DNA from: Actinomycetales bacterium
GTDB lineage: Bacteria > Actinomycetota > Actinomycetes > Actinomycetales > Dermatophilaceae
Length of the DNA stretch: 35,141 nt
Reading direction: 5' to 3'
Assembly: GCA_012729695.1 (NCBI GenBank)
Contig: JAAYCP010000068.1
Coordinates: forward strand, 1-35,141
This document shows, in pieces, positions 1-8,495 of the stretch. How positions within the stretch are numbered: position 1 is the stretch's first letter; each line of letters starts with the position of its first letter. The translations under genes and the position numbers were made by a program. The notes under the pieces are model-generated. The model was not told where the DNA came from. It did not search any database and saw only the letters and a program-made list of their open reading frames with translations.

Positions 1-456
1 CAGCTGCGCTACGACCCCATGTCGATGCGGCCCTTCATGTCCTACCCCGAGGGTGACTACGCGAGGCAGTGGCTCAAGATCATCGGCCGGGCCAAGGAGC
101 AGCCGATCTTCGCCCACGTCAACTGGTTCCAGCGTGACCCGGAGGACGGGCACTTCCTGTGGCCCGGATACCGCGAGAACCTTCGCCCCCTGCTGTGGCT
201 GGTCCAGCTCAAGGAGGGCCTGGTCTCCGGTCGCCAGACCCCGGTCGGCATCCTGCCGACGCAGGAGGAGCTCGACCTCACCGGACTCGACCTGCCGCAG
301 GACGAGCTCGACACCATCCTGAGCATCGACGTCCCGCGCTGGCGCCAGGAGATGGGCTTCCGCGAGGAGCACCTCAAGCAGTTCCCCAACCTTCCCGAGG
401 AGATCTGGGAGGCCCACCGCCGGGTCGCCATGGCCCTGGAGGACGCTGAGGACTGA
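1..456 (+). CDS. pckG: Phosphoenolpyruvate carboxykinase (GTP), C-terminal part
   Basis: This is the last 151 codons of a gene whose start lies outside the window; the frame is open from base 1 and stops with TGA at 454-456. The segments DPMSMRPFMSYPEGDY and, further on, VNWFQRD...FLWPGYRENLRPL match the C-terminal part of GTP-dependent PEP carboxykinases, which are about 600 residues long. In this family the NWFRxD...FLWPGxGxNxR region helps shape the nucleotide-binding C-terminal lobe. The enzyme converts oxaloacetate and GTP to phosphoenolpyruvate, CO2 and GDP and is the entry step of gluconeogenesis in the cytoplasm. A strong hairpin follows 17 nt after the stop, so the gene is probably transcribed separately from the hydrogenase operon downstream. 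Confidence 0.93.
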   Translation, partial: QLRYDPMSMRPFMSYPEGDYARQWLKIIGRAKEQPIFAHVNWFQRDPEDGHFLWPGYRENLRPLLWLVQLKEGLVSGRQTPVGILPTQEELDLTGLDLPQDELDTILSIDVPRWRQEMGFREEHLKQFPNLPEEIWEAHRRVAMALEDAED

Positions 457-473
457 GCACAGCTTCAGTTCGA

Positions 474-508
474 CTCGGGCCCCGTCGCGGTATGCGGCGG
501 GGCCCGAG
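474..508 (+). terminator. Hairpin terminator after pckG
   Basis: CTCGGGCCCCG (474-484) pairs perfectly over 11 bp with CGGGGCCCGAG (498-508) around a 13-nt loop. There is no T-tract, as is common in high-GC actinobacteria. The loop contains one copy of the GTATGCG heptamer (490-496). A second small inverted repeat, CCCC-GA-GGGG, lies at 531-540. Confidence 0.7.
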
Positions 509-578
509 CTGTGTCCCGCGCCTCACCTGCCCCCGAGGGGCGGCCGCCGAGGAGTAGCGTTTGTCCGGAGGCCTATCA

Positions 579-1739
579 ATGACGAAGCCCGGCAACGTTG
601 CTCGCACCGTGATGCTGGACGGCCTGCAGGAGCTGATCGACGCTCTGCTCGGCCGTGGCTACACCGTGTTCGGACCGACGGTGGTCGACGGGGTCATCGA
701 CTACAGACCCATCACGTCGGTGACGCAGCTCCCCCAGGGCTGGGGCGATGTCCAGGACAACGCGAGCTATCGGCTGCGGCGACGCGACGACGACGCGGTC
801 TTCGCCTTCGCGTGCGGCGCGCAGTCGGCCAAACCCGTCCTCTTCCCGGCCGACGAGCTCCTGTGGCGTGCCCGGCTCGGCGGTGCCGAGCCGGAGATCG
901 AGCGAGCGGTCGACGACAAGCCCGCCCCGCCCTACGCCTTCCTCGGACTGCGCTCCTGCGACCTGGCGGCCATCGGGATCCACGACCGGGTCCTCTCCTC
1001 CCGCCAGTTCGGTGATACCCATTACGCCCTGCGCCGGGAGGACACTCTCATCGTCGCGGTGACATGCACCGACCCGGCGGGCACCTGCTTCTGCGTCTCG
1101 ATGGACACCGGCCCGGTGCCGCGCTCCGGCTTCGACCTTGCGGTGACCGAGCTCTACGCCGACGGCCCGCACCGCTTCGTCGTCGAGGCCGGCACCCCGC
1201 GCGGTGAGGAGCTCCTCGACCAGGTCGCGTCCACCGCCGCGAGCGACGAGGACCTCGTAGCGGCAGAGCGGGTCGGCGCCGAGGCGGCTGCGCGGATGGG
1301 TCGGGTCCTGGACGGCACGAACCTCAAGGACCTCCTCTATGACAACACCGAGTCGCCCGTGTGGGACGACGTCGCCTCGCGTTGCCTGCGCTGCACGAAC
1401 TGCACCCTCGTCTGCCCGACGTGCTTCTGCACGTCGATCACCGACGCCTCCGACCTCACGGGCACGACGGCGGAGCGGCATCGGGTGTGGGACTCGTGCT
1501 TCTCCGAGGAGTACTCCTACATCCACGGCGGCGCCGTCCGGGAGTCCGGCCGGTCCCGCTACCGCCAGTGGATGACCCACAAGCTCGCCGCTTGGCACGA
1601 CCAGTTCGGCTCCTCCGGCTGTGTCGGCTGTGGCCGGTGCATCACCTGGTGTCCGGCTGCGATCGACATCACTGCCGAGGTGGCCGAGCTGCGCCGGTTG
1701 GCCGAGCAGCGCCAGAGACCACAGGAGGCGCGTCCATGA
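579..1739 (+). CDS. hydB: Group 3b [NiFe]-hydrogenase beta (iron-sulfur) subunit
   Basis: This 386-residue iron-sulfur protein resembles HydB, the beta subunit of archaeal and bacterial group 3b NAD(P)-linked hydrogenases (sulfhydrogenases). It passes electrons between the hydrogenase module and the flavin subunit. Two C-terminal ferredoxin-like clusters are visible: Cys269, 272, 275 and 279-Pro with extra cysteines at 282 and 284, and Cys348, 351, 354 and 358-Pro. The ATG at 579 was chosen because GGAGG (567-571) sits 7 nt upstream; an in-frame TTG at 561 precedes that ribosome site and is unlikely. It is the first gene of a nine-gene coupled operon, and its stop overlaps the next ATG (ATGA). 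The order beta, gamma, delta, alpha that follows matches known hydBGDA operons, apart from one inserted gene. Confidence 0.88.
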   Translation: MTKPGNVARTVMLDGLQELIDALLGRGYTVFGPTVVDGVIDYRPITSVTQLPQGWGDVQDNASYRLRRRDDDAVFAFACGAQSAKPVLFPADELLWRARLGGAEPEIERAVDDKPAPPYAFLGLRSCDLAAIGIHDRVLSSRQFGDTHYALRREDTLIVAVTCTDPAGTCFCVSMDTGPVPRSGFDLAVTELYADGPHRFVVEAGTPRGEELLDQVASTAASDEDLVAAERVGAEAAARMGRVLDGTNLKDLLYDNTESPVWDDVASRCLRCTNCTLVCPTCFCTSITDASDLTGTTAERHRVWDSCFSEEYSYIHGGAVRESGRSRYRQWMTHKLAAWHDQFGSSGCVGCGRCITWCPAAIDITAEVAELRRLAEQRQRPQEARP

Positions 1740-2206
1740 CGATCCGCTCGCTCACCGAGACCCTGCCGGAGCACCCCTTCTTCCAGGGCTTCGACCCCGC
1801 CGTCATCGAGCTGCTCGCCGGCTGCGCCCGCAACATCCACCTGCGTCCCGACGAGCTCGTCTTCCGGACCGGTGAGCCGGCCCAGCACTTCTACCTCATC
1901 CGGGAGGGGCGGATCGCCCTCCAGGTGCCCGAGCTGAGTGGCGGGTCGAGCATCATCGACACGGTCGAGGCCGGTGACGTGCTCGGCGTCTCGTGGCTGG
2001 TGCCGCCCTACCGCTGGCTCTTCGACGCGCGGGCGACCGTCGAGACCAGAGCGGTCTCGTTCGACGCGGAGTGCCTGCGCGCCAAGTGCGAAGCCGACCC
2101 GGCAGTCGGGTATGCGGTGCTCACCCGGGTGGCGCACATCATGCACCGCCGGCTCGAGGCGGCCCGCATGCGGATGCTCGACGTCTACGGGGTGCGGCGG
2201 GCATGA
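1736..2206 (+). CDS. Cyclic-nucleotide-binding domain protein in hydrogenase operon
   Basis: A 156-residue protein that is essentially one Crp/cNMP-type beta-barrel domain. Visible features are the N-terminal HPFFQGF...IELLAGCA segment, a central [16 protein letters not shown] segment in the place of the phosphate-binding cassette, and a C-terminal helix. The canonical GE-x-(A/S)-L-x-x-R cassette is not clear, so real nucleotide binding is uncertain. No helix-turn-helix follows the domain, so it is not an ordinary Crp regulator. AGGAGG at 1723-1728 fits the ATG, which overlaps the stop of the previous gene by 4 nt. Single-domain cNMP-binding proteins are known companions of group 3b hydrogenase genes, so a regulatory or assembly role on the complex is a reasonable inference, though unproven. 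Confidence 0.82.
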   Translation: MTIRSLTETLPEHPFFQGFDPAVIELLAGCARNIHLRPDELVFRTGEPAQHFYLIREGRIALQVPELSGGSSIIDTVEAGDVLGVSWLVPPYRWLFDARATVETRAVSFDAECLRAKCEADPAVGYAVLTRVAHIMHRRLEAARMRMLDVYGVRRA

Positions 2207-3075
2207 CCGAGCTGCTCGAGGCGACCGCCCAACCGACACCGGACCCGCCGACACCGGATCCCATGGTGCCCAGGGTGTTCCGCGTCGAGCGGACGCGGCA
2301 GGACACCCGGGACACCTACACCCTCGAGCTCTCGCCCCTCGACGGTGAGCCCCTTCGCTTCGCCCCCGGACAGTTCACGATGCTCCAGGCCTGGGGCATC
2401 GGCGAGGTACCGATCTCCATCAGCGGGGACCCGCACGGGAGCGGGCTGCTCGAGCACACCATCCGCAACGTCGGCAACGTGACGCGCGCGCTCGTGCACA
2501 CCTCACGTGGCGCGACCGTCGGGGTGCGAGGACCGTTCGGCACCGGCTGGGAGGTCGAGCGCGGCGCAGGCGGCGACGTCGTCTTCATCGTCGGTGGGAT
2601 CGGGCTGGCTCCACTGCGCCCCGCGATCCTGCACGTCGTCCGTCACCGCGACCAGTACGGGCGGGTCGTGCTGCTCTATGGCGCACGGACCCCGGATGAC
2701 ATCCTCTTCGCCCCGGATCTCGAGCACTGGCAGGATGACTGCGGCATCGACGTCGCGGTCACGGTCGACAACGCACCGCACAGCTGGCGGGGTCGGGTCG
2801 GTTTCGTCACATCTCTGATCCCCAGGGCAGGCTTCGATCCGCTGCGGACCACCGCATACGTCTGCGGGCCCGAGGTGATGATGCGCAGCTCCGCGCTCGC
2901 CCTGCGCGACCGTGGCGTCGCGGCCGACCGGATCCGGCTCTCCATGGAGCGGAGCATGAAGTGCGGCATCGGGCTGTGCGGGCACTGCCAGCTCCGCGAG
3001 CTGTTCCTCTGCGTCGACGGCCCGGTGCTCGGCTTCGACCGGCTCGAGCCCCTCATGTCCAGGTGGGAGCTGTGA
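2203..3075 (+). CDS. hydG: Hydrogenase gamma subunit, FAD/NAD(P)-binding reductase
   Basis: A 290-residue protein of the ferredoxin-NADP reductase type. An N-terminal flavin-binding barrel (about residues 28-115, with FAPGQFTML and the IS-IS motif near PISISGDP) is followed by an NAD(P)-binding half ([17 protein letters not shown], then VYVCGP-like [10 protein letters not shown]). A [2Fe-2S] site near the C-terminus is formed by Cys254, Cys259, Cys262 and Cys270, in the pattern known from HydG and dihydroorotate dehydrogenase electron-transfer subunits. It couples NAD(P)H oxidation or reduction to hydrogen chemistry in the delta-alpha module. The ATG overlaps the previous stop by 4 nt. The first 22 residues form a proline-rich extension absent from the core fold. 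Confidence 0.9.
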   Translation: MTELLEATAQPTPDPPTPDPMVPRVFRVERTRQDTRDTYTLELSPLDGEPLRFAPGQFTMLQAWGIGEVPISISGDPHGSGLLEHTIRNVGNVTRALVHTSRGATVGVRGPFGTGWEVERGAGGDVVFIVGGIGLAPLRPAILHVVRHRDQYGRVVLLYGARTPDDILFAPDLEHWQDDCGIDVAVTVDNAPHSWRGRVGFVTSLIPRAGFDPLRTTAYVCGPEVMMRSSALALRDRGVAADRIRLSMERSMKCGIGLCGHCQLRELFLCVDGPVLGFDRLEPLMSRWEL

Positions 3076-3971
3076 TGACCACTGACCAGACGAGCGCTGT
3101 CCAGATGACCAATGACCACAAGGTCGGTGCCCAAAGAAAGCCGACCCTGGCGGTGTGGAAGTTCGCCTCGTGCGACGGGTGCCAGCTCACCCTGCTCAAC
3201 TGCGAGGACGAGCTGCTCTCCATTGCGGGCGCGGTCGACATCGCCTACTTCCCGGAGGCCACGAGGGCGGTGGCCGAGGGGCCGTACGACGTCTCGCTCG
3301 TCGAGGGCTCGATCACGACGCCGCACGACGCCGAGCGGATCCGCGAGGTCCGGGCCATGTCCGGCACGCTCGTGACGATCGGGGCGTGCGCGACCGCCGG
3401 AGGGATCCAGGCGTTGCGCAACCTCACCGACGTCTACGAGTTCCGCAGCATCGTCTACGCCCACCCGGAGTACGTGCAGACCCTCGACCGCTCCACCCCG
3501 ATCGCGGCCCATGTCGACGTGGACCTCGAGCTGCGCGGCTGCCCGATCGACAAGGGGCAGCTGCTCGAGACCCTGGCCGCCCTGCTCGCGGGACGCAAGC
3601 CACGCATACCGACCTACAGCGTCTGCGTCGAGTGCAAGAAGCGCAACAACGTGTGTGTCGCGGTCGCCCACGGGACGCCGTGCCTCGGTCCGGTCACCCA
3701 GGCCGGGTGCGGTGCACTGTGCCCGTCCTTCTCGCGGGGCTGCTACGGCTGCTTCGGGCCGCAGGACTCGGCCAACCTGCCGGCGATGACGGACCGACTG
3801 CGGGCGCAGGGGATGCGCGAGCCCGAGGTGGTGCGGCTGTACCGGACCTTCAACACCGGCGCCGAGGCGTTCCGGGCCGAGAGTGCCCGGGTCGCGACCC
3901 ACCCGGCGGCGGCCCATCCGGCAGCTTCGACCCAGACGACCCGCGGGTCCGCGGAGGAGGCGCCGGCATGA
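3075..3971 (+). CDS. hydD: [NiFe]-hydrogenase delta (small) subunit
   Basis: A 298-residue small-subunit homologue carrying iron-sulfur clusters that connect the NiFe site to the electron acceptor. The proximal cluster ligands are visible as Cys33-x2-Cys36 (SCDGCQ) and Cys105 (IGACATAGG), plus the Gly-Cys-Pro motif near residue 156 (LRGCPIDKG). A cysteine-rich C-terminal third ([34 protein letters not shown]) supplies further clusters. There is no twin-arginine signal, which agrees with the cytoplasmic group 3 enzymes. The ATG shares one base with the previous stop (TGATG). An ATG at 3105 is a possible alternative start, since the first 20 residues look variable. The last 35 residues are Ala/Thr-rich and probably disordered. 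Confidence 0.92.
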   Translation: MTTDQTSAVQMTNDHKVGAQRKPTLAVWKFASCDGCQLTLLNCEDELLSIAGAVDIAYFPEATRAVAEGPYDVSLVEGSITTPHDAERIREVRAMSGTLVTIGACATAGGIQALRNLTDVYEFRSIVYAHPEYVQTLDRSTPIAAHVDVDLELRGCPIDKGQLLETLAALLAGRKPRIPTYSVCVECKKRNNVCVAVAHGTPCLGPVTQAGCGALCPSFSRGCYGCFGPQDSANLPAMTDRLRAQGMREPEVVRLYRTFNTGAEAFRAESARVATHPAAAHPAASTQTTRGSAEEAPA

Positions 3972-5272
3972 CCCACACGATGAAGGACGGTGGCCAGGTC
4001 CTCCAGGTCGGCATGCTGGCCCGCGTCGAGGGCGAGGGCGGGATGCGAATCGCCTTCAAGGACGGGGTAGTCGAGTCCGTCGAGCTCAACATCTTCGAGC
4101 CACCGCGCTTCTACGAGGCCTTCCTGCGCGGACGCAGCTACACCGAGCCGCCGGACATCACCGCGCGGATCTGCGGGATCTGTCCGGTCGCGTACCAGAC
4201 CGCCGCATGTTGGGCGATCGAGGGGATCTGCGGGGTCGAGGTGCCCGCGCACCTGCGGGCCGCGCGCCGGCTGCTCTACTGCGGGGAGTGGATCGAGAGC
4301 CACGCGCTGCACATGTTCCTTCTCCACACTCCCGACTTCCTCGGCTACGAGGGTGCGATCGAGATGGCGGCCGACCACCCGGAGGCCGTCGAGATGGGGT
4401 TGCGGCTGAAGAAGGCCGGCAACGAGATCATGGCGATGATGGGTGGTCGGGCCATCCACCCGGTCAACGTCCGCATCGGCGGGTTCTACCGTCTGCCGAC
4501 CCGCACCGAGCTGCAGAAGATGGTCCCCACTCTCGAGCAGGCCCGTGAGGATGCTCTCGCCGCCATCCGGCTCGTGTCGACCTTCGACTTCCCGGAGATG
4601 ACCCAGCCCTACCCCTACCTCGCCCTTCGTGCCGAGCACGGGTATGCGATCGAGTCGGGCACCCCGGTCGTCACCACCGGGCTGACGTTCCCCGTCAACG
4701 ACTTCACCGAGCACATCACCGAGCACCACGAGGCGCACTCCAACGCCCTGCACGCCACGCTCGACGGCGAGACCTATGTCGTCGGACCGCTCGCGCGGTA
4801 CACCCTCAACTTCGACCAGCTCTCACCCACGTGCCAGGCCGCGGCCCGGGAGGCCGGGCTGGGGGAGACCTGCCGCAACCCGTTCCGGTCGATCATCGTC
4901 CGCGGTGTCGAGCTGCTGTATGCGGTGGAGGAGTCCCTGCGCATCATCGGTGAGTGGGTGGACGGGCAGGTGCCCTCCGTCCCGGTGCTGCCGCGGGCCG
5001 GTGAGGGCGCCGGTGCCAGCGAGGCCCCCCGGGGCACGATCTTCCACCGCTACGTCCTCGACGCGGGCGGACTCATCGAGGACGCCCAGATCGTGCCGCC
5101 CACCTCCCAGAACCAGTCGAGCATCGAGTCGGACCTGCGCGTCGCGGCACAGGAGTGGGTCGACCTCGACGACCACGCCCTCACCCACCGGTGCGAGCAG
5201 GCCATCCGGAACTACGACCCGTGCATCTCCTGCGCGACCCATTTCCTCGACCTGCGGGTGGACCGGTCGTGA
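3968..5272 (+). CDS. hydA: [NiFe]-hydrogenase alpha (large, catalytic) subunit
   Basis: A 434-residue catalytic subunit that holds the NiFe(CN)2CO centre. The two ligand motifs are intact: RICGIC with Cys69 and Cys72, and DPCISCATH with Cys419, Cys422 and His425. Group 3 large subunits are made as precursors and cleaved directly after this His; here a nine-residue tail (FLDLRVDRS) would be removed, and the required endopeptidase is the next gene. The overall length, the absence of a signal peptide and the gene order place the enzyme in group 3b (cytoplasmic, NAD(P)-linked, bidirectional). The ATG overlaps hydD by 4 nt. A short Gly/Ala-rich loop (about residues 340-350) is the only weakly conserved-looking segment. 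Confidence 0.95.
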   Translation: MTHTMKDGGQVLQVGMLARVEGEGGMRIAFKDGVVESVELNIFEPPRFYEAFLRGRSYTEPPDITARICGICPVAYQTAACWAIEGICGVEVPAHLRAARRLLYCGEWIESHALHMFLLHTPDFLGYEGAIEMAADHPEAVEMGLRLKKAGNEIMAMMGGRAIHPVNVRIGGFYRLPTRTELQKMVPTLEQAREDALAAIRLVSTFDFPEMTQPYPYLALRAEHGYAIESGTPVVTTGLTFPVNDFTEHITEHHEAHSNALHATLDGETYVVGPLARYTLNFDQLSPTCQAAAREAGLGETCRNPFRSIIVRGVELLYAVEESLRIIGEWVDGQVPSVPVLPRAGEGAGASEAPRGTIFHRYVLDAGGLIEDAQIVPPTSQNQSSIESDLRVAAQEWVDLDDHALTHRCEQAIRNYDPCISCATHFLDLRVDRS

Positions 5273-5778
5273 GCATCCTGCTCGTCGGGCTCGGCCATCC
5301 CGATCGGGGCGACGACGCCGTGGGGTCGACGGTCCTGCGGTCGCTGGCCGCCGAGGGCGGCGTGGATGCCGACGGGCCGGGGGACGACGTGCGGATCCTC
5401 GTCCTCGTCGACCCGGTCGACCTGCCGCTGCGCTGGGCGGGTGCCGAGTGGGTCGTCGTCATCGACGCCGTGCTCACCGGGGCGGCGCCGGGGACGATCA
5501 CCGTGGCGGAGCTCGGCGAGAGCGATCCGGGGGAGCAGATCTGGAGCCGGCTGGGCCTCGGGGGCTCGCACGCCTTCGGGCTGGGTGAGGCCGTCGCGCT
5601 CTCCCGTGCGCTGGGCCGGATGCCGCAGCGCCTCACGCTCGTGGGGGTCGAGGCGGCCGACGTCACAGCCGGTGCGGGTCTGAGCCCCGCGGTGGCGGAG
5701 GCCGTCCCGCGAGCTGTCGCGCGCATACGGGACCTGGTGAGTCGTGAGCGGATCGGAGCCGGCGATGTGCCTCGGTGA
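5269..5778 (+). CDS. Hydrogenase maturation endopeptidase (HyaD/HycI family)
   Basis: A 169-residue protease that removes the C-terminal peptide of the large subunit after nickel insertion. Family signatures are present: the N-terminal GLGHPDRGDDAVG motif with its Asp, a central VVVIDAV Asp that helps recognise nickel, and the SHAFGLGEA motif that resembles the STHGFGL stretch of the family. The GTG start overlaps the stop of hydA (GTGA), which ties protease synthesis to its substrate. The protein is cytoplasmic. Residues 31-45 form a short acidic, glycine-rich insert (DADGPGDD) between the first strand and the rest of the fold. Assignment to a particular subfamily (HycI, HyaD or HoxW) is not possible from sequence inspection alone. 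Confidence 0.88.
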   Translation: MSILLVGLGHPDRGDDAVGSTVLRSLAAEGGVDADGPGDDVRILVLVDPVDLPLRWAGAEWVVVIDAVLTGAAPGTITVAELGESDPGEQIWSRLGLGGSHAFGLGEAVALSRALGRMPQRLTLVGVEAADVTAGAGLSPAVAEAVPRAVARIRDLVSRERIGAGDVPR

Positions 5779-6034
5779 GATCGTCCGGCTGGAGTTGCTC
5801 GACGGCCCCACGGCCACCGCTCGACTCGGGGAGCGGAACCTCACGGTCTCCCTCGTCACGCTCGACGAGCCGGTCGCGGTCGGCGACTGGGTTCTCACCC
5901 ACTCCGGCTTCGCGCTGCGCCGGCTCGATCCGGAGGAGGCGGCCGCCGCCCTGTCGCTTCGCAGCGCACCCCACACGTCCACCCCACCCACGACACCCGA
6001 CCACCTGACAACGCCACTGGAGGATGACCCATGA
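5765..6034 (+). CDS. hypC: Hydrogenase assembly chaperone HypC/HupF
   Basis: An 89-residue HypC-type chaperone that delivers the Fe(CN)2CO group from HypD to the large subunit. The start is set by function: the family needs Cys directly after the initiator Met, and ATG at 5765 gives MCLGE. The barrel continues with VSLVTLDE, VGDWVLTHSGFAL and a helix RLDPEEAAAAL, as in the family. The gene overlaps the protease gene by 14 nt. A Thr/Pro-rich tail of about 20 residues after the helix is longer than usual. It is the only hyp gene in the window; HypA, B, D, E and F must be encoded elsewhere if the enzyme is made. Confidence 0.87.
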   Translation: MCLGEIVRLELLDGPTATARLGERNLTVSLVTLDEPVAVGDWVLTHSGFALRRLDPEEAAAALSLRSAPHTSTPPTTPDHLTTPLEDDP

Positions 6035-6987
6035 CCCGCACCCGCCGAAGCGGCCTCGTGCTCGCCCTCGTCACCGCGACCATCAGCGCCTTCTCGGTCT
6101 ACGTCAACGCCCTGGGTGTGCGTGCCTTCGAGAGCGCGACGGTCTACACGACGGCGAAGAACGCCGTCGCCGCACTGATCCTGGGCGTGGTTGCGATCGT
6201 CGGTGCCTCGCTGGCTCGGACGACCGCGAGCAGGACCGACACCAGCGGCTCACCCGCTCGCCTCAGCACCAAGGACCGGCTCGGCCTCCTGGCGGTCGGA
6301 CTCGTCGGCGGCAGTGTCCCGTTCGTCCTCTTCTTCGAGGGTCTCGCGCGTGCGTCGTCCCCACAGGCCGCGTTCATCCACAAGACGCTCGTCGTCTGGG
6401 TGGCGATCCTCGCGGTCCTCATCCTGCGCGAGCGGCTCGGTTGGCCGCACTATCTGGCCATCGGCCTGCTGCTCATCGGGCAGGTCGGGCTGTCGAACGC
6501 AGGGCTGTTCCCCCTCGACACGGGCGCGCTGATGATCCTTGCGGCGACGCTGCTGTGGTCGATCGAGGTGATCATCGCCAAGCGGCTGCTCTCCCGGGTG
6601 CCGAGCCGGACGGTTGCCATTGCCCGGATGGGCCTGGGCGCCGTGGTGCTCGTGCTCTGGGTCGCCGTCCAGGGTCAGTTCGCGGCGCTGTTCGCTGTCA
6701 GTGCCGCACAGCTGCAGTGGCTCGCCCTCACCGGCCTGCTCCTCGCCGGCTACGTCAGCTTCTGGCTCGCCGCCCTCGCCCGGGCGCAGGCGGTCGATGT
6801 CACCGCAATCCTCGTCGTCGGAGCCGTCGGCACCGCCGTCATCGCGTTCGTCAACGACGGCGTAGCCCTCGCGCCCCAGGCGCCGTGGCTCGGAGTACTC
6901 GTCCTGGCCACCGCGCTCGTCGGGTGGTCGATGGTCCGCCGGCCCACCCCCGCCCTGCAGGTGGCCGACCCGGCGCAGGCCCGGTGA
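6031..6987 (+). CDS. EamA/DMT-family permease in hydrogenase operon
   Basis: A 318-residue membrane protein with about ten hydrophobic segments in two halves, the layout of the drug/metabolite transporter (EamA) superfamily. The first half contains SVPFVLFFEGLARASSPQAAFIHKTL, the second WSIEVIIAKRLLSRVPSRTVAIARMGLG and FWLAALARAQAVDVTAILVVGAVGTAVIAF, both typical of EamA repeats. The substrate cannot be read from the sequence. The ATG overlaps hypC by 4 nt and the stop overlaps the next GTG, so it belongs to the hydrogenase transcription unit. Possible roles are nickel, metabolite or redox-carrier transport, all inference. A hydrophilic loop (SRTDTSGSPARLSTKD) separates helices two and three. 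Confidence 0.82.
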   Translation: MTRTRRSGLVLALVTATISAFSVYVNALGVRAFESATVYTTAKNAVAALILGVVAIVGASLARTTASRTDTSGSPARLSTKDRLGLLAVGLVGGSVPFVLFFEGLARASSPQAAFIHKTLVVWVAILAVLILRERLGWPHYLAIGLLLIGQVGLSNAGLFPLDTGALMILAATLLWSIEVIIAKRLLSRVPSRTVAIARMGLGAVVLVLWVAVQGQFAALFAVSAAQLQWLALTGLLLAGYVSFWLAALARAQAVDVTAILVVGAVGTAVIAFVNDGVALAPQAPWLGVLVLATALVGWSMVRRPTPALQVADPAQAR

Positions 6988-7748
6988 CCTGCGGGCCGGC
7001 CCTGTTCGCGCGGTACGCCTACCCTCCGAACGCGTTGGGCTACTGCGGTCCGGGCGCGCCGGGAGAGCTCCTCGCCCAGATGGCCTACGTCGACGCGACA
7101 GGTGGCGACGACCGTGGCCTGCGGCACCTGGCCGCCGGCTTCGAGGGGGCGTGGCCCTACCTCGAGCTCATCGCCGCAGCCAACAACCGACCGGACCCGT
7201 TGGACCTGGACGTGGTCACCGCATACTGGGTCGGCAACCGGCTCCTCGATGCCGTCACTCCCGCCCGGCTCCACCGCTCACTCGAGGAACGCTTCGCCAA
7301 GCGGACCGGGACGTCCTGGTGGCGGCTGAGCGACGTGGTGTCCGAGGAGGCCGTGCCGCACCACGGCCTCCACGTGTTCGGGGTCTACCCGTGGGTGGGT
7401 CTACTGCGCGCAGGTCGGGTCGAGGAGCCGCTCCATGTCCTCGACCGGTGCCGGGTCCGGTGGGGGCGGGTCGAGCAGGTGCAGGCCCACGACGTCGTCG
7501 TGCGCACCCGCCTGCTCACCTATGACGGACACCACCTCGGCCTGGGTGAGGAGGTCTGCGAGGTCGCCTCGCGCCACGTCGACGTCGGACCGGAGCTGGC
7601 GCCCGGCGAATGGGTCTCGCTGCACTGGGACTGGGTGTGTGACCGCCTCGATGCTCAGGCGCTGGCTGCGCTGCAGGGGTTCACTGAACGGATGCTGCGC
7701 GTCGCGAACGCTCCTGCCCGCCCGGGCCCGGCGACGCTGCTCGGCTGA
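6984..7748 (+). CDS. Unknown cytoplasmic protein, last gene of hydrogenase operon
   Basis: A 254-residue soluble protein that I cannot assign to a function. It may belong to the actinobacterial family catalogued as DUF6390, but I am not certain. It opens with CGPALFARYAYPPNALGYCGPG, a conserved-looking motif with two cysteines, and is rich in Trp, His and Arg (WPYLELIAAANNRPDPL, VPHHGLHVFGVYPWVGLL, LHWDWVCDRL). There is no signal peptide or membrane segment. The GTG start overlaps the permease stop (GTGA). Being the ninth coupled gene of a hydrogenase operon suggests a part in assembly, cofactor handling or regulation of that enzyme. The His/Cys content would allow metal binding, but no known motif supports this. 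Confidence 0.75.
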   Translation: MTCGPALFARYAYPPNALGYCGPGAPGELLAQMAYVDATGGDDRGLRHLAAGFEGAWPYLELIAAANNRPDPLDLDVVTAYWVGNRLLDAVTPARLHRSLEERFAKRTGTSWWRLSDVVSEEAVPHHGLHVFGVYPWVGLLRAGRVEEPLHVLDRCRVRWGRVEQVQAHDVVVRTRLLTYDGHHLGLGEEVCEVASRHVDVGPELAPGEWVSLHWDWVCDRLDAQALAALQGFTERMLRVANAPARPGPATLLG

Positions 7749-7752
7749 GCCC

Positions 7753-7782
7753 TTGACAGGCAAGTGTGTACTTGCCTATAAA
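7753..7782 (+). promoter_or_regulatory. Sigma70-type promoter of the ArsR-VOC pair
   Basis: A consensus -35 TTGACA (7753-7758) and near-consensus -10 TATAAA (7777-7782) are separated by 18 bp. Transcription should begin 6-8 nt after the -10, at or next to the A of the ATG at 7790, so the mRNA is probably leaderless. The AAGGAG between the -10 and the ATG would then not be transcribed. Confidence 0.8.
7758..7777 (+). promoter_or_regulatory. Perfect 8-bp dyad operator inside the promoter spacer
   Basis: AGGCAAGT (7758-7765), a 4-nt spacer GTGT, then ACTTGCCT (7770-7777). The dyad fills the gap between the -35 and -10 hexamers and touches both, so a bound dimer would block RNA polymerase. The obvious candidate ligand is the ArsR-type repressor encoded directly downstream, acting on its own promoter. 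Confidence 0.72.
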
Positions 7783-7789
7783 GGAGCGC

Positions 7790-8086
7790 ATGGCGGACGA
7801 CCCCGTCCTGTTCAAGGCGATCAGCGATCCGACCCGGCGCCTCATCCTCGATGAGCTCACCGAGCGGGACGGCCAGACGCTGTTCGAGATCTGCGGGCGA
7901 CTCAGCATGAAGCACGGCCTGGGCTCCTCGCGCCAGGCCATCTCCCAGCACCTCGCCGTGCTCGAGGAGGCCGGCCTCGTCATCACCCGTAGGGAAGGCC
8001 GCTACAAGTTCCACCACATCGACACCCGACCGCTGCACTCGATCTCCGAGCGGTGGCCCATGACCCGAGAGGAACCCCGCTCATGA
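7790..8086 (+). CDS. ArsR-family winged-helix transcriptional regulator
   Basis: A 98-residue ArsR/SmtB-fold repressor. LFKAISDPTRRLILDEL is the family's N-terminal signature, the recognition helix is near SRQAISQHLAVLEEAGLV, and the wing is ITRREGRYKFHHID. No clear metal-ligand set (ELCVC motif) is present, so it may respond to an organic ligand or to the partner protein's substrate. ATG 7790 was chosen because the promoter predicts the transcript start there; an in-frame GTG at 7766 lies inside the promoter and cannot be used. The stop overlaps the ATG of the VOC gene. ArsR-VOC pairs of this kind, with short regulators that repress their own operon, are common in actinobacteria. Confidence 0.87.
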   Translation: MADDPVLFKAISDPTRRLILDELTERDGQTLFEICGRLSMKHGLGSSRQAISQHLAVLEEAGLVITRREGRYKFHHIDTRPLHSISERWPMTREEPRS

Positions 8087-8487
8087 TCCGCATCCACGTC
8101 ACCAGCGTCCTGGTGGACGACCAGGCCAAGGCGCTCGAGTTCTACACCGAGAAGCTCGGCTTCATCAAGAAGACCGACCTCCCCGCGGGGGAGGCGCGCT
8201 GGCTCACGGTCGTCTCGCCCGCCGCCCCCGACGGTGTCGAGCTCCTCCTCGAGCCGGACACGCATCCAGCGGCTCGCGCGTTCAAGGAGGCGCTGGTCGC
8301 GGACGGGATGCCCTACACCCAGTTCGCCGTCGATGACGTCCAGGCGGAGTACGAGCGGCTCACCGCGCTCGGCGTGACGTTCACCCAACCGCCGACCGAC
8401 TACGGGATGGTCGTCGTCGCGGTCCTCGACGACACGTGCGGCAACCTCATCCAGCTCGTGCAGCTGACCTCGACCGACGGGGGCTGA
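8083..8487 (+). CDS. VOC (glyoxalase/bleomycin-resistance) family protein
   Basis: A 134-residue protein with the two beta-alpha-beta-beta-beta modules of the vicinal oxygen chelate superfamily: the first is IHVTSVLVDDQAKALEFYTEKLGF, the second YTQFAVDDVQAEYERLTALGVTF, ending with VVVAVLDDTCGNLIQLVQ. The usual metal positions are His5 in the first strand and a Gln or Glu near the end (NLIQL), so a metal-dependent lyase, isomerase or dioxygenase is possible, as is a binding-only resistance protein. The substrate is unknown. It overlaps the regulator by 4 nt and should be derepressed together with it. Confidence 0.88.
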   Translation: MIRIHVTSVLVDDQAKALEFYTEKLGFIKKTDLPAGEARWLTVVSPAAPDGVELLLEPDTHPAARAFKEALVADGMPYTQFAVDDVQAEYERLTALGVTFTQPPTDYGMVVVAVLDDTCGNLIQLVQLTSTDGG

Positions 8488-8495
8488 CCGACCGA

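Noticed and set aside
579..600. DosR-type box before the hydrogenase operon
   Set aside because: Some mycobacterial group 3b hydrogenases are under DosR, so I looked for the GGGACT-N-AGTCCC type palindrome upstream of 579; none is present.
7766..7789. GTG 7766 as the start of the ArsR regulator
   Set aside because: It lies between the -35 and -10 elements and would not be transcribed.
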